From assembly GCA_000432735.1 (NCBI GenBank), contig FR887774.1, positions 1 through 20,752 on the forward strand: a DNA stretch of 20,752 nt. Direction: 5' to 3'. The notes under the pieces are model-generated. The model was given only the letters and a program-made list of their open reading frames with translations. It was not told the origin of the DNA and made no database searches. Position 1 is the first letter of the stretch; each line of letters opens with the position of its first letter. Position numbers and translations under genes: made by a program. This document shows positions 1 to 6,768 of this stretch, piece after piece. This stretch comes from Bacteroides sp. CAG:443 (GTDB lineage: Bacteria; Bacteroidota; Bacteroidia; Bacteroidales; Bacteroidaceae).

Positions 1-33
1 AATATGTAGGTTCGAGAGCCTGTCTCTCCGCTA
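1..33 (+). tRNA. possible 3' end of a tRNA-Ser-like gene (partial, uncertain)
   Basis: The window opens in a stretch resembling the T-arm and 3' acceptor strand of a serine tRNA. A GTAGG/CCTGT stem (6-10 and 19-23, with wobble pairs) flanks TTCGAGAG, followed by TCTCTCCG, which would pair with a GGAGAGA-type 5' end lying outside the window. The T-loop would have 8 bases instead of the usual 7, so this may be a damaged copy, an attachment-site remnant or chance resemblance. The terminator at 49-81 fits the end of an RNA gene. The 5' part cannot be seen. Confidence 0.3.
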
Positions 34-48
34 TCTGGTTAGGTTAGT

Positions 49-81
49 CCCCGTAAAATTAATATTTTACGGGGATTTTTT
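49..81 (+). terminator. Rho-independent terminator
   Basis: A perfect 11-bp stem, CCCCGTAAAAT paired with ATTTTACGGGG, closes a 4-base TAAT loop (60-63) and is followed by ATTTTTT. It would end the transcription unit entering from the left edge. Confidence 0.85.
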
Positions 82-87
82 ATTGGT

Positions 88-105
88 TATTCTCAGCTGA
101 GAATA
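88..105. promoter_or_regulatory. 18-bp perfect palindrome upstream of fimbrillin gene
   Basis: TATTCTCAGCTGAGAATA is a perfect 18-bp palindrome with no spacer. It lies between the upstream terminator and the fimbrillin-like gene, about 120 bp before its start. It has no T-run, so it is not an ordinary terminator. It could be an operator for a dimeric regulator or a recombinase site. No regulator is linked to it by direct evidence. Confidence 0.45.
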
Positions 106-223
106 TAAAAGTTGGAGGCTGAAATGATCTTACTAGGAAATCTCGAAATGAATAAATATTGAAATATTCGTAAATACGATGAACCATTCTTGGTTTTAAT
201 CGTTGAATATAGAAAAACCAAAA

Positions 224-1096
224 ATGAGAATGAACAAAGTTTATGTATTATTGACGGCGGGACTTTTAGCAGCTTCTTGTTCAAAGAAGGATGTAGAGAC
301 ACCGCAAGCAGGGAATGATGTAATCAAGATAGTGACCAATGTAGCTCCTCTGACACGAGTGCCTGACTTGAAGGAAGACGGAAGTGGTAATTTTGTAAAG
401 GATGATGTCTTGTCGATTTTTGTGGCAGGAACTATGAATACTATCTCTACTACATATACATTGGGTGCTACTTCTATGTCATGGAGCGGTTTGAAATTAC
501 CGGGAGGTGTTTCGGAAGTGACTTTTTCGGCATGCTATCCGAAGCAGGAATTAAGCAATGACGGTACTTTCGAATTTAATACTTCTACAGCAGAATATAA
601 AGACCTGTTGCTGTCTGAAGCGCAAAAGGTGACTGTAGGGAGTCCCAACCCTGTCAATCTTTCTTTCAATCATGCCATGCATTTGCTGAATATCAGTTTC
701 AGCTCAGACGGATATTACAGTGCGGAGGAGTTGAAAACTTTGGTTACTACTTGTAAGGCGAAAGCTGCCTGTGTGGTAGATGCTGCTTCAGGAAAGATTA
801 AGAGTACAAAACCGGAAGTAGCAAGCTTTGAGAAGGAAGGTACCACAGCTTCTTTCTACCTTGTTCCGCAGCCGACTGCCGATGTGACTTTGTCAGTCAA
901 GATAAATCAGCTGACGAAGGAATATAGTCTGAAAACACTGTTGGAGGAACTGAAAATGCCTCAGGAAACTTTGTTAGGTGGAAAGAAGATTACCTTAACC
1001 CTGAAATTGTGTAAGGACAAGATAACCGTGGAAGGCGGAGCTATCGGTTCTTGGGGAGATCAGGCAACAGTAGATGGCGAAGTAGTTATTGGCTAA
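224..1096 (+). CDS. fimbrillin-family (Mfa-like) lipoprotein
   Basis: The product is about 290 residues and begins with a lipoprotein signal peptide (MRMNKVYVLLTAGLLAASC). The Cys at residue 19 would be lipidated, with LAASC as the lipobox. After a short linker come an APLTRV segment and VKDDVLSIFVAG, resembling the start of Bacteroidetes fimbrillin-like proteins (Mfa_like_1, PF13149). The rest is beta-rich with many Thr and Ser. These proteins are exported lipoproteins that form, cap or decorate surface fimbriae. A TTG at 203 extends the frame but adds a charged stretch ahead of the signal, so ATG 224 (or 230) is preferred. No clear TAnnTTTG promoter was found upstream. The gene stands alone with no adjacent fim/mfa partner, so its role in fimbria assembly is inferred from family resemblance. 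Confidence 0.75.
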   Translation: MRMNKVYVLLTAGLLAASCSKKDVETPQAGNDVIKIVTNVAPLTRVPDLKEDGSGNFVKDDVLSIFVAGTMNTISTTYTLGATSMSWSGLKLPGGVSEVTFSACYPKQELSNDGTFEFNTSTAEYKDLLLSEAQKVTVGSPNPVNLSFNHAMHLLNISFSSDGYYSAEELKTLVTTCKAKAACVVDAASGKIKSTKPEVASFEKEGTTASFYLVPQPTADVTLSVKINQLTKEYSLKTLLEELKMPQETLLGGKKITLTLKLCKDKITVEGGAIGSWGDQATVDGEVVIG

Positions 1097-1136
1097 TATC
1101 AATAGCATTAAAATCATAGCATACATTAAATGAAGA

Positions 1137-1187
1137 AGAGTCGTATCCAATTCTCTTGGGAGAATGAGGATACGACTTCTTTTTTAT
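1137..1187 (+). terminator. terminator after fimbrillin-like gene
   Basis: A long two-part hairpin. The outer stem AGTCGTATCC (1139-1148) pairs with GGATACGACT (1168-1177), and the inner stem ATTCTC (1150-1155) pairs with GAGAAT (1160-1165) around TTGG. TCTTTTTTT follows. It lies 40 bp after the fimbrillin stop codon. Confidence 0.85.
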
Positions 1188-1271
1188 CCGCTTTTTCAAG
1201 ATTCATTCGCAGAACGCAGCAGATGATTCTCTTTTTCGTGAATAAGGATTTAAGATATTGTGAATCAGTTA

Positions 1272-1302
1272 TTGCAATTCTTTAATTTATTCCATATCTT
1301 TG
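1272..1302 (+). promoter_or_regulatory. Bacteroidetes-type promoter for the lipocalin gene
   Basis: A TATCTTTG -7 box (1295-1302, matching TAnnTTTG) with TTG at 1272-1274, 20 bp upstream. Transcription should begin near 1307. This rules out the TTG at 1300 and makes ATG 1306 unlikely as the start, supporting ATG 1327. Confidence 0.75.
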
Positions 1303-1326
1303 AACATGACCTTAAATCTTGCGGCA

Positions 1327-1854
1327 ATGAAAAAAATATTCTTTCTTTTAGTTTCCCTTTTTGGGATGACTGCTTGTTCCTCCGTACAAAACGAACGTAT
1401 GAAATCATTGGATAACAGTACGGTTGCGTCATTCGATTTATCCCGTTTCATGGGACGCTGGTACGAGATTGCCCGTTATGAACATCGTTTTGAAAAAGGC
1501 ATGACCCATGTGACGGCCACCTATACGTTGCGTGACAACGGAACTGTTTCCGTCAAAAATGAAGGTTTGAAGAACGGAAAGCACAAAGAGATAGAAGGAC
1601 GTGCCAAGCAGCCGGACCCGAAAGATCCGGGCAAGTTGAAGGTTTCGTTTTTCCTTTGGTTCTATTCTGATTATTATGTGCTCGATGTAGACCCGGACTA
1701 TCGCTACGTGCTGATAGGGAGCAGTTCCGACAAATATCTCTGGATCATGAGTCGGGAGAAAACGTTGCCTGCCGAGAAACAGGAAGAGTTGCTCGACAAG
1801 CTTCGTACAAGAGGATATGACATCAGCAAACTGCTTTTCGTAGCACAGGAATAG
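1327..1854 (+). CDS. blc: outer-membrane lipocalin lipoprotein (Blc-like)
   Basis: The product is about 175 residues. A lipoprotein signal (MKKIFFLLVSLFGMTAC) has the lipid-acceptor Cys at residue 17. The lipocalin signature GRWYEIARYEHRFEKG follows, with the conserved Gly-x-Trp at the start of the first strand. Further on are TATYTLRDNGTVSVKNEG, a Pro/Lys-rich DPKDPGKLKVSFF, YYVLDVD and WIMSREKTLP, all in the order expected for bacterial lipocalins such as Blc. These eight-stranded barrels bind fatty acids or lysophospholipids and are linked to membrane lipid maintenance. Start 1327 is chosen because the promoter at 1272-1302 puts the transcript start near 1307 and because the signal peptide begins here. 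The gene converges with the AAA+ ATPase gene, leaving 17 bp between stop codons and no visible terminator. Confidence 0.88.
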   Translation: MKKIFFLLVSLFGMTACSSVQNERMKSLDNSTVASFDLSRFMGRWYEIARYEHRFEKGMTHVTATYTLRDNGTVSVKNEGLKNGKHKEIEGRAKQPDPKDPGKLKVSFFLWFYSDYYVLDVDPDYRYVLIGSSSDKYLWIMSREKTLPAEKQEELLDKLRTRGYDISKLLFVAQE

Positions 1855-1871
1855 TCCGGATGATCCATTCG

Positions 1872-3746
1872 TTATGCCCTGAATCCGATACGGCACGGAG
1901 GAGTAAGACTCAGGTTCATTGTATGGAGGAAGGATGTCTCGACGGCTTCCACGTCGCACACTTCTATGGTGCTGAACAACTGATAAAGCATGGCTTGAGG
2001 ACGTGGCGTTGTCATCACTCTTTGTGCCATACTCTTGATCAGACCTTGTTCTATCAGGTTATGCACCCAGCGTCCGTTGCCGAAGTATTCATCCCGCTGC
2101 CGGGTTTCCGTTTCGATGAGGCGGTTCAGCCGTTCGTCGGCTTCGGGAGTCAGAACAAAATTCCGGTTTTTCAGGATACGGTGTGCTATTTCGCTCAGCT
2201 CATCCGAAGTATAATCCTCGAAATGGAAGCGAAGCGGAAAGCGGTCCCTTAGCCCCGGATTGCTTTTGAGCAGCTTCTTCATCTTATCCTTATAACCGGC
2301 CAGGATGACAATCATGTCAGGATTCGGTTCCGACAAAATCGTAAGGAGTGCATTGATTACCTCCCTGCCGTAATCCTTCGAGTCGTTGTCGTTTTCCATC
2401 AGCGTATATGCCTCGTCTATAAACAACACCCCTCCGCGGGCTTCGTCGATCACTTCCCTCATGCGCTTTTCCGTCTGGCCCAAGTATTCGCCTACAAGAT
2501 TGGTCCGGCAGGTTTCCACGGTATGACCCTTCGACAGCAATCCTATCTGGTGATACATTTTTCCCACCAGCTTGGCGACGGTCGTTTTTCCGGTTCCGGG
2601 ATTTCCCAGGAAAAGCATGTGATAACGACTTTCAGTCTGCCGTTCCAGATGCAGTTCCCTCCGTTCCTTTAAGAAGAGCGACATCATCCGTGCTTCCAGT
2701 ATCTCCTTCTTCAACTGCTTCAGTCCCACCATCTGCCGAAGTTCTTCTTCGGCAGAATATTCCATGGCCGTCGTTTCTGTCGGAGCCGGTTTTACGTCTG
2801 CGTCGTCGAAAGGCAACGGAAGCAATTCCTCCAGCTCACTGTGCGAAAGCGTTTTCGCATGTGAGCTGTCGAAGCAGAACGTACTGTATTCAGTAAACAG
2901 TTCAGCTATGGAAGGACATTCTTCGAGGAGCTGTCTTACATTATTCTCCGTGCCGTGGAAAATAAAGGCCGGACGGTTGAAGCCCTCTTTGCCGAGTTGG
3001 TCGCCCAGCATCGAAAGTAAGTTCACCGTACAGGCATTGTATTCCAGTTCCGGAACATACATAACGATGACATACTTCTGTTCCATAGCCTTTGCCAGTT
3101 CGTTCCATTGCGACTTGTCCGAGATCAGGTTGCCGAGAGAGAAGATGCGCCGTTCAGGTGTATCCTCACCGGTAAGAAAAGGCGATAAGATAAAGCAGGC
3201 GAAAGCTTTTGCCATCAGCCGGTTTCCCGTAATCAGCAGATGCGGCGAGGCATCTTTGGCTTCTGCATAAATACGAAATTTACTGATCAGTTCTTCAGGA
3301 GCCGGAAAATCGTACCTTTCGGAATAAACCTTTTGCCACCAGTCGGCCGTACCAATACGTTCGATAAAGAACTTTGGATCGGGATGCAGCCAGAGTTCTT
3401 CCAATCTGACTTTCTCCCAGACCTCATAGAAAGGCGAGGGAGTGAGTGAGGCAATCCATTTCGGAAGTCCGTTCAGAAAGACAAATACACGATATTCCGC
3501 ATCGTCCCAGTACGTATCCGAAAGCACCGTAAAGCGTATTTTGCGAGGAAGCTTCTGTGAAGAAGGAGTATAGACATCCGCTCCCATCAGTCGATAGTCC
3601 TTCGAATAGACCTGTACGGACAACTCATTCATGGAAGCAGGAGGTTCAGGAAACAGCATTTCGATAGCCAACTGATTGCTGGCATATTCAGGAGCACAAA
3701 TACTTTCGTCGAGAGTGCGCATAGCGCGTAACATAAGATTTTTCAT
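1872..3746 (-). CDS. AAA+ ATPase of the CbxX/CfxQ (SpoVK-like) family
   Basis: The product is about 624 residues from ATG 3746. The C-terminal half is a clear CbxX/CfxQ AAA+ module. It has VGLKQLKKEI before the fold, Walker A GNPGTGKTT near residues 381-389, Walker B GVLFIDEAYTL near 439-449, and GREVINALLTILSE followed by VILAGYKDKM and NPGLRDRFP with candidate sensor and arginine-finger residues. Upstream, roughly residues 165-300, is a weaker nucleotide-fold-like block. There LLITGNRLMAK stands where a Walker A would be and VIVMYVPELEYN where a Walker B would be, but the catalytic residues are missing, suggesting a degenerate first AAA domain. The start at 3746 (MKNLMLRAMRTL) avoids a Cys-rich, unlikely N-terminus. 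The family remodels protein substrates; no substrate can be named here. A minus-strand promoter at 4068-4098 would give a leader over 300 nt. Confidence 0.85.
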   Translation of the reverse strand: MKNLMLRAMRTLDESICAPEYASNQLAIEMLFPEPPASMNELSVQVYSKDYRLMGADVYTPSSQKLPRKIRFTVLSDTYWDDAEYRVFVFLNGLPKWIASLTPSPFYEVWEKVRLEELWLHPDPKFFIERIGTADWWQKVYSERYDFPAPEELISKFRIYAEAKDASPHLLITGNRLMAKAFACFILSPFLTGEDTPERRIFSLGNLISDKSQWNELAKAMEQKYVIVMYVPELEYNACTVNLLSMLGDQLGKEGFNRPAFIFHGTENNVRQLLEECPSIAELFTEYSTFCFDSSHAKTLSHSELEELLPLPFDDADVKPAPTETTAMEYSAEEELRQMVGLKQLKKEILEARMMSLFLKERRELHLERQTESRYHMLFLGNPGTGKTTVAKLVGKMYHQIGLLSKGHTVETCRTNLVGEYLGQTEKRMREVIDEARGGVLFIDEAYTLMENDNDSKDYGREVINALLTILSEPNPDMIVILAGYKDKMKKLLKSNPGLRDRFPLRFHFEDYTSDELSEIAHRILKNRNFVLTPEADERLNRLIETETRQRDEYFGNGRWVHNLIEQGLIKSMAQRVMTTPRPQAMLYQLFSTIEVCDVEAVETSFLHTMNLSLTPPCRIGFRA

Positions 3747-4067
3747 AAGCAACAAATGATTTTTTAAGTGAAAAAAACAGATAGCATAACATCTTCCTGC
3801 GCACAGCACTTTTGCAGTCCGCAGAAAAAGAAAGTACCTCTCGTTTCCCCGTTGAAAGAGAGGTTGGCAGCTCGTACGTCAAAGAGCACAACAATCCCGG
3901 CCTCCAGGTCAGAAGCAATCATTCATCAAGTTCATTCGCTAAGTAAAATTCCGTTCAGGACCTTAGCGGAACGTAATAAACGCTTTGTGTGACATCTTTA
4001 ACGAACATTTGTTGTATAAAAATCTACGTATAATAGGACGAGCCTCCACGAAGCAGAGGTTCGAAGG
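3747..4067 (-). promoter_or_regulatory. long leader or intergenic region upstream of AAA+ ATPase, no gene seen
   Basis: No convincing gene lies here; the short open frames lack family features. If the promoter at 4068-4098 is used, this stretch is an approximately 315-nt 5' leader. It contains several inverted repeats: CCTCTC (3837-3842) with GAGAGG (3858-3863), extendable with one mismatch; CTGCG (3797-3801) with a downstream CGCAG near 3820; and CCTC/GAGG around 4043-4059. A small RNA or regulatory leader is possible, but no known riboswitch was recognised. From 4099 to 4235 there is AT-rich spacer and a short near-direct repeat. Confidence 0.35.
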
Positions 4068-4098
4068 CAAAGATATGTATTTCTGTAAATAAAAACAA
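4068..4098 (-). promoter_or_regulatory. minus-strand Bacteroidetes-type promoter
   Basis: On the minus strand TATCTTTG (plus-strand CAAAGATA, 4068-4075) is preceded by TTG (plus-strand CAA, 4096-4098) with 20 bp between. It points toward the AAA+ ATPase gene 320 bp away. Confidence 0.6.
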
Positions 4099-4150
4099 TC
4101 CTGTCATTAAATTTTAATAAAAAAACGGATCACAAGTCTTGGATTAGGCA

Positions 4151-4234
4151 TAAAGAAGCTTCTGAAACGAAGCTGTGTTTGACTTCTTAGGTAAGAGAAC
4201 CTACTTTGAAAGGTTGTAAAGAAGCCCCTGAAAC
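4151..4234 (+). repeat. short near-direct repeat in the DUF1810 upstream region
   Basis: TAAAGAAGCTTCTGAAAC (4151-4168) recurs as TAAAGAAGCCCCTGAAAC (4217-4234), with two adjacent differences in 18 bases, 66 bp apart. The first copy also forms a small hairpin, AGCTTC/GAAGCT. The second copy ends just before the promoter -33 element at 4236. A protein-binding role is only a guess. Confidence 0.4.
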
Positions 4235-4235
4235 C

Positions 4236-4266
4236 TTGTCATATTGCGAGATAATCCTTACATTTG
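4236..4266 (+). promoter_or_regulatory. promoter of the DUF1810-ADH operon
   Basis: TTG (4236-4238), a 20-bp spacer and TACATTTG (4259-4266) match the Bacteroidetes -33/-7 pattern. The predicted transcript starts near 4271, about 15 nt before ATG 4286. Confidence 0.75.
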
Positions 4267-4285
4267 AGAGAAGATAAAAAAACGG

Positions 4286-4705
4286 ATGAATATGGGTCCT
4301 ACGAAATTTAATCTGCAACGCTTTCTGGATGCTCAGGAAGACATGTATCCGGTAGCCTTGAAAGAAATGAAAAAAGGTGCCAAGCGCAGCCATTGGATTT
4401 GGTATATCTTTCCTCAGCAGAAAGGACTGGGATATAGTTATAACTCGCAGTACTACGGCCTGGATGGAGAAGAAGAGGCTCGTGCGTATTTACAACATCC
4501 GGTGTTGGGCGCGCGTCTGCGGGAAATATCCCGTGCCTTGCTGACACATCGCGGACACCGCAGCGTGCTCGAGCTGATGGGATCGGAGATTGATGTGTTG
4601 AAACTTCGCACATCGATGGAACTGTTCGATCAGATTGCGCCGGGCGATGTGTTCGGTGAAGTGCTGGAAGCCTATTTCCCGAAAAGAAGAAAGGAGGAGA
4701 AATGA
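4286..4705 (+). CDS. DUF1810 family protein
   Basis: The product has 139 residues, the usual size for PF08837 (DUF1810), and is probably cytoplasmic with no signal peptide. Recognisable blocks in order are FNLQRFLDAQEDMYPVALKE, the Trp-rich SHWIWYIFPQQKGLG, SYNSQYYGL, EEARAYLQHPVLGARL and LKLRTSMELF. The biochemical role of the family is not established to my knowledge. It is the first gene of a plus-strand operon and starts about 15 nt after the predicted transcript start. Its last bases overlap the next gene as ATGA (4702-4705), which suggests translational coupling. Confidence 0.85.
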   Translation: MNMGPTKFNLQRFLDAQEDMYPVALKEMKKGAKRSHWIWYIFPQQKGLGYSYNSQYYGLDGEEEARAYLQHPVLGARLREISRALLTHRGHRSVLELMGSEIDVLKLRTSMELFDQIAPGDVFGEVLEAYFPKRRKEEK

Positions 4706-5004
4706 AAAAAATCCGCATTACCGTCATGCGCAAAGCCTGCTATCGGGACTTGATGGAGCAATACGAAAACCCCATCGAACACGCATGCGATATGGAAGAA
4801 GGGCAGGTCTTTATCGCCAATGGCTGGGAGAAGCCCGAAGGACTCTGTGAAAGTGCGTGGCAGAGCATGTCGCCTTTCGTCATGGCACTGGCTCATGGAG
4901 GCAGCAATTTCTACGACGGCTGGATGAAAAATGAGCGTTCGGCCATGATTTCGTGTAACGATGGGTTCCGTCCCGTGAGTTTTCTGATAGAAGTAATAGA
5001 CTAA
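4702..5004 (+). CDS. TIGR04076 family small protein
   Basis: The product has 100 residues and matches my recollection of the TIGR04076 family: an N-terminal KIRITVMRKACYRDLMEQY, a central Cys (HACDMEEGQVFI), a PEGLCESAW block, LAHGG, and a C-terminal ISCNDGFRPVSF. The conserved Cys residues suggest metal or redox chemistry, but no activity is known to me. Translation is supported by a strong AAGGAGG at 4691-4697, inside the end of the DUF1810 gene, and by the ATGA overlap with it. The next gene begins 12 bp later, so the two are almost certainly co-transcribed with the alcohol dehydrogenase. Confidence 0.8.
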   Translation: MKKIRITVMRKACYRDLMEQYENPIEHACDMEEGQVFIANGWEKPEGLCESAWQSMSPFVMALAHGGSNFYDGWMKNERSAMISCNDGFRPVSFLIEVID

Positions 5005-5016
5005 AAAATCAAAATT

Positions 5017-6060
5017 ATGTTAGCATATACCTATATAGAGCACGGACGTTTTTCGCTGATAGAAAAACCCGTGCCGGAACTGAAAGGCCCCCGTGATGCC
5101 GTGGTGCGCGTCACGTTGGGAAGTATCTGCACCAGCGATTTGCATATCAAGCATGGAAGTGTCCCTCGTACCGTGCCGGGCATTACCGTAGGGCATGAGA
5201 TGGTAGGCATTGTAGAACAGGTAGGCGAGGAGGTCACCACCGTGAAGCCCGGAGACCGTGTGACGGTCAACGTGGAAACTTTCTGTGGCGAATGCTTCTT
5301 CTGCCGGCGTGGATATGTAAACAACTGCGAAGACGAACACGGAGGCTGGGCCTTGGGCTGCCGCATCGACGGCGGACAGGCGGAATATGTACGGGTACCT
5401 TATGCCGATCAGGGGCTGAACCGTATTCCGGAAGGCGTAACCGATGAACAAGCACTTTTCGTAGGCGATATTCTTGCCACCGGATTTTGGGCGGCACGTA
5501 TCTCGGAAATTACGCCCGACGATACCGTTCTCATCATCGGAGCCGGTCCTACGGGTATCTGCACCTTGCTGTGTACAGTGCTGAAACACCCTAAACAGAT
5601 CATCGTATGCGAGCAGTCGGAAGAACGCATCCGCTTTGTTCGTGAGCACTATCCCGATGTGCAGGTTGTACGGCCGGAAGCATGTGCCGAAGAAGTACGC
5701 AGACTCAGTGCGCATGGAGGAGCCGATGTCGTGATCGAAGTGGCGGGAACCGACGAGACATTCCGCATGGCGTGGGAGTGTGCCCGTCCGAATGCCATTG
5801 TGACCATTGTCGCACTTTACGATCATCCTCAGATACTCCCGTTGCCCGACATGTACGGAAAGAACCTGACCTTCAAGACCGGTGGCGTGGACGGCTGCGA
5901 CTGTGCCGAGATTCTCTGCCTGATAGCCGAGGGTAAGATCGATACCACACCGCTCATTACCCACCGTTTCCCGCTCGACCAGATAGAAGAAGCCTATCGC
6001 ATCTTCGAGAACCGTCTGGATGGAGTCATCAAGGTAGCCATTACCGAAAAGACAAAGTAG
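5017..6060 (+). CDS. zinc-dependent alcohol dehydrogenase (medium-chain)
   Basis: The product has 347 residues, the normal length for medium-chain zinc dehydrogenases. Catalytic zinc ligands are visible: Cys38 in SICTSD, His60-Glu61 in VGHEMVG and Asp151 in GDILATG. The structural zinc lobe is Cys90-x2-Cys93-x2-Cys96-x7-Cys104 (CGECFFCRRGYVNNC). The Rossmann motif GAGPTG spans residues 175-180, and an acidic CEQSEERI follows the second strand, which favours NAD over NADP. The enzyme should oxidise or reduce a small alcohol/aldehyde or ketone pair in the cytoplasm; the substrate cannot be read from sequence. It lies 12 bp after the TIGR04076-like gene and 66 bp before a flavin-reductase-like gene, consistent with a shared redox operon. 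A 347-codon open frame on the opposite strand is a codon-bias shadow. Confidence 0.92.
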   Translation: MLAYTYIEHGRFSLIEKPVPELKGPRDAVVRVTLGSICTSDLHIKHGSVPRTVPGITVGHEMVGIVEQVGEEVTTVKPGDRVTVNVETFCGECFFCRRGYVNNCEDEHGGWALGCRIDGGQAEYVRVPYADQGLNRIPEGVTDEQALFVGDILATGFWAARISEITPDDTVLIIGAGPTGICTLLCTVLKHPKQIIVCEQSEERIRFVREHYPDVQVVRPEACAEEVRRLSAHGGADVVIEVAGTDETFRMAWECARPNAIVTIVALYDHPQILPLPDMYGKNLTFKTGGVDGCDCAEILCLIAEGKIDTTPLITHRFPLDQIEEAYRIFENRLDGVIKVAITEKTK

Positions 6061-6126
6061 CACAATGCGTAAAGCAAGAAAATCGTTTGAAAAACATTAA
6101 AGATAAAGAGAAAGGAGTAAACACCT

Positions 6127-6687
6127 ATGAGAAAAGATTTTGGAGTAAAAACCTGGTTATACCCGATGCCCGTATTTATCGTGGCAGCTTACGATGAAAA
6201 TGGAGTTCCCAATGCCATGAATGCCGCATGGGGAGGTACGTATACAGATGATATGGTAGGCATTTGTCTGTCGGAAGGACATAAGACGACAAAGAATATT
6301 CTTGCGACACGTGCCTTTACCGTCAGCATGGGTACAGCCGACCGCGTAACGGAATGCGACTATGTAGGTATCGTGTCGGGCAACAAGGAACCCGATAAGT
6401 TTGCGCATGCCGGATTCCATGCCGTCAAATCTGCTTTTGTCAATGCCCCCGTCATCGAAGAGCTTCCCATGACACTGGAGTGCGAGCTTGTTTCGTACGA
6501 TGCCGAAACCTGTTACATGACCGGTCGCATCGTCAATGTGTCCGTCGATGAAAGCGTATTGGGCGAAGACGGCAAGATAGATGTTGCCAAACTGAGACCG
6601 ATCACGTTCGATCCGGTTCATCATGCCTATTTGGAAATCGGTCCGAAAGTCGGCAATGCCTTTTCCGACGGAAAGAAACTGAAATAA
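6127..6687 (+). CDS. flavin reductase-like FMN-binding split-barrel protein
   Basis: The product has 186 residues and resembles the flavin reductase/flavoredoxin family. It starts with KTWLYPMPVFIVAAYDENGVPNAM in pieces typical of the FMN split barrel. NAAWGGTYTDD, HKTTKNI and AFTVSMGTAD follow, then EELPMTLECELV, GRIVNVSVDE and a C-terminal HAYLEIG block. Such proteins bind FMN and transfer electrons between nicotinamide cofactors, flavin and partner proteins. AAAGGAG (6111-6117) is a good ribosome-binding site for ATG 6127. It is probably the last gene of the operon starting at 4286 and is followed by a strong hairpin. Its position after an alcohol dehydrogenase suggests a shared redox role, which is inference. 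Confidence 0.85.
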   Translation: MRKDFGVKTWLYPMPVFIVAAYDENGVPNAMNAAWGGTYTDDMVGICLSEGHKTTKNILATRAFTVSMGTADRVTECDYVGIVSGNKEPDKFAHAGFHAVKSAFVNAPVIEELPMTLECELVSYDAETCYMTGRIVNVSVDESVLGEDGKIDVAKLRPITFDPVHHAYLEIGPKVGNAFSDGKKLK

Positions 6688-6692
6688 ACAAT

Positions 6693-6740
6693 AAAGTCAA
6701 TCAGCCTGTCTGAAAACAGTTCAGGCCGATTGACTTTTTC
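6693..6740. terminator. bidirectional terminator between convergent genes
   Basis: AAAGTCAATC (6693-6702) pairs with GATTGACTTT (6728-6737) and GCCTG (6704-6708) with CAGGC (6722-6726), with a small CTG-AAAA-CAG hairpin at the tip. T-runs follow on the plus strand; the minus strand has a weaker one. It separates the flavin-reductase gene from the convergent DUF1847 gene. Confidence 0.85.
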
Positions 6741-6768
6741 TATATACGATGATATTTACCTCCGGAAA

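Noticed and set aside
1860..2252. plus-strand open frame after the lipocalin gene
   Set aside because: Antisense to the 3' end of the AAA+ ATPase gene, with no supporting features.
4308..4733. 141-codon minus-strand frame over the DUF1810 gene
   Set aside because: Antisense to a recognised family and overlapping two coupled genes; composition is unlike a protein.
5020..6063. 347-codon open frame on the minus strand opposite the alcohol dehydrogenase
   Set aside because: Exactly antisense to a gene with full zinc and Rossmann motifs; it lacks family features and is explained by codon bias.
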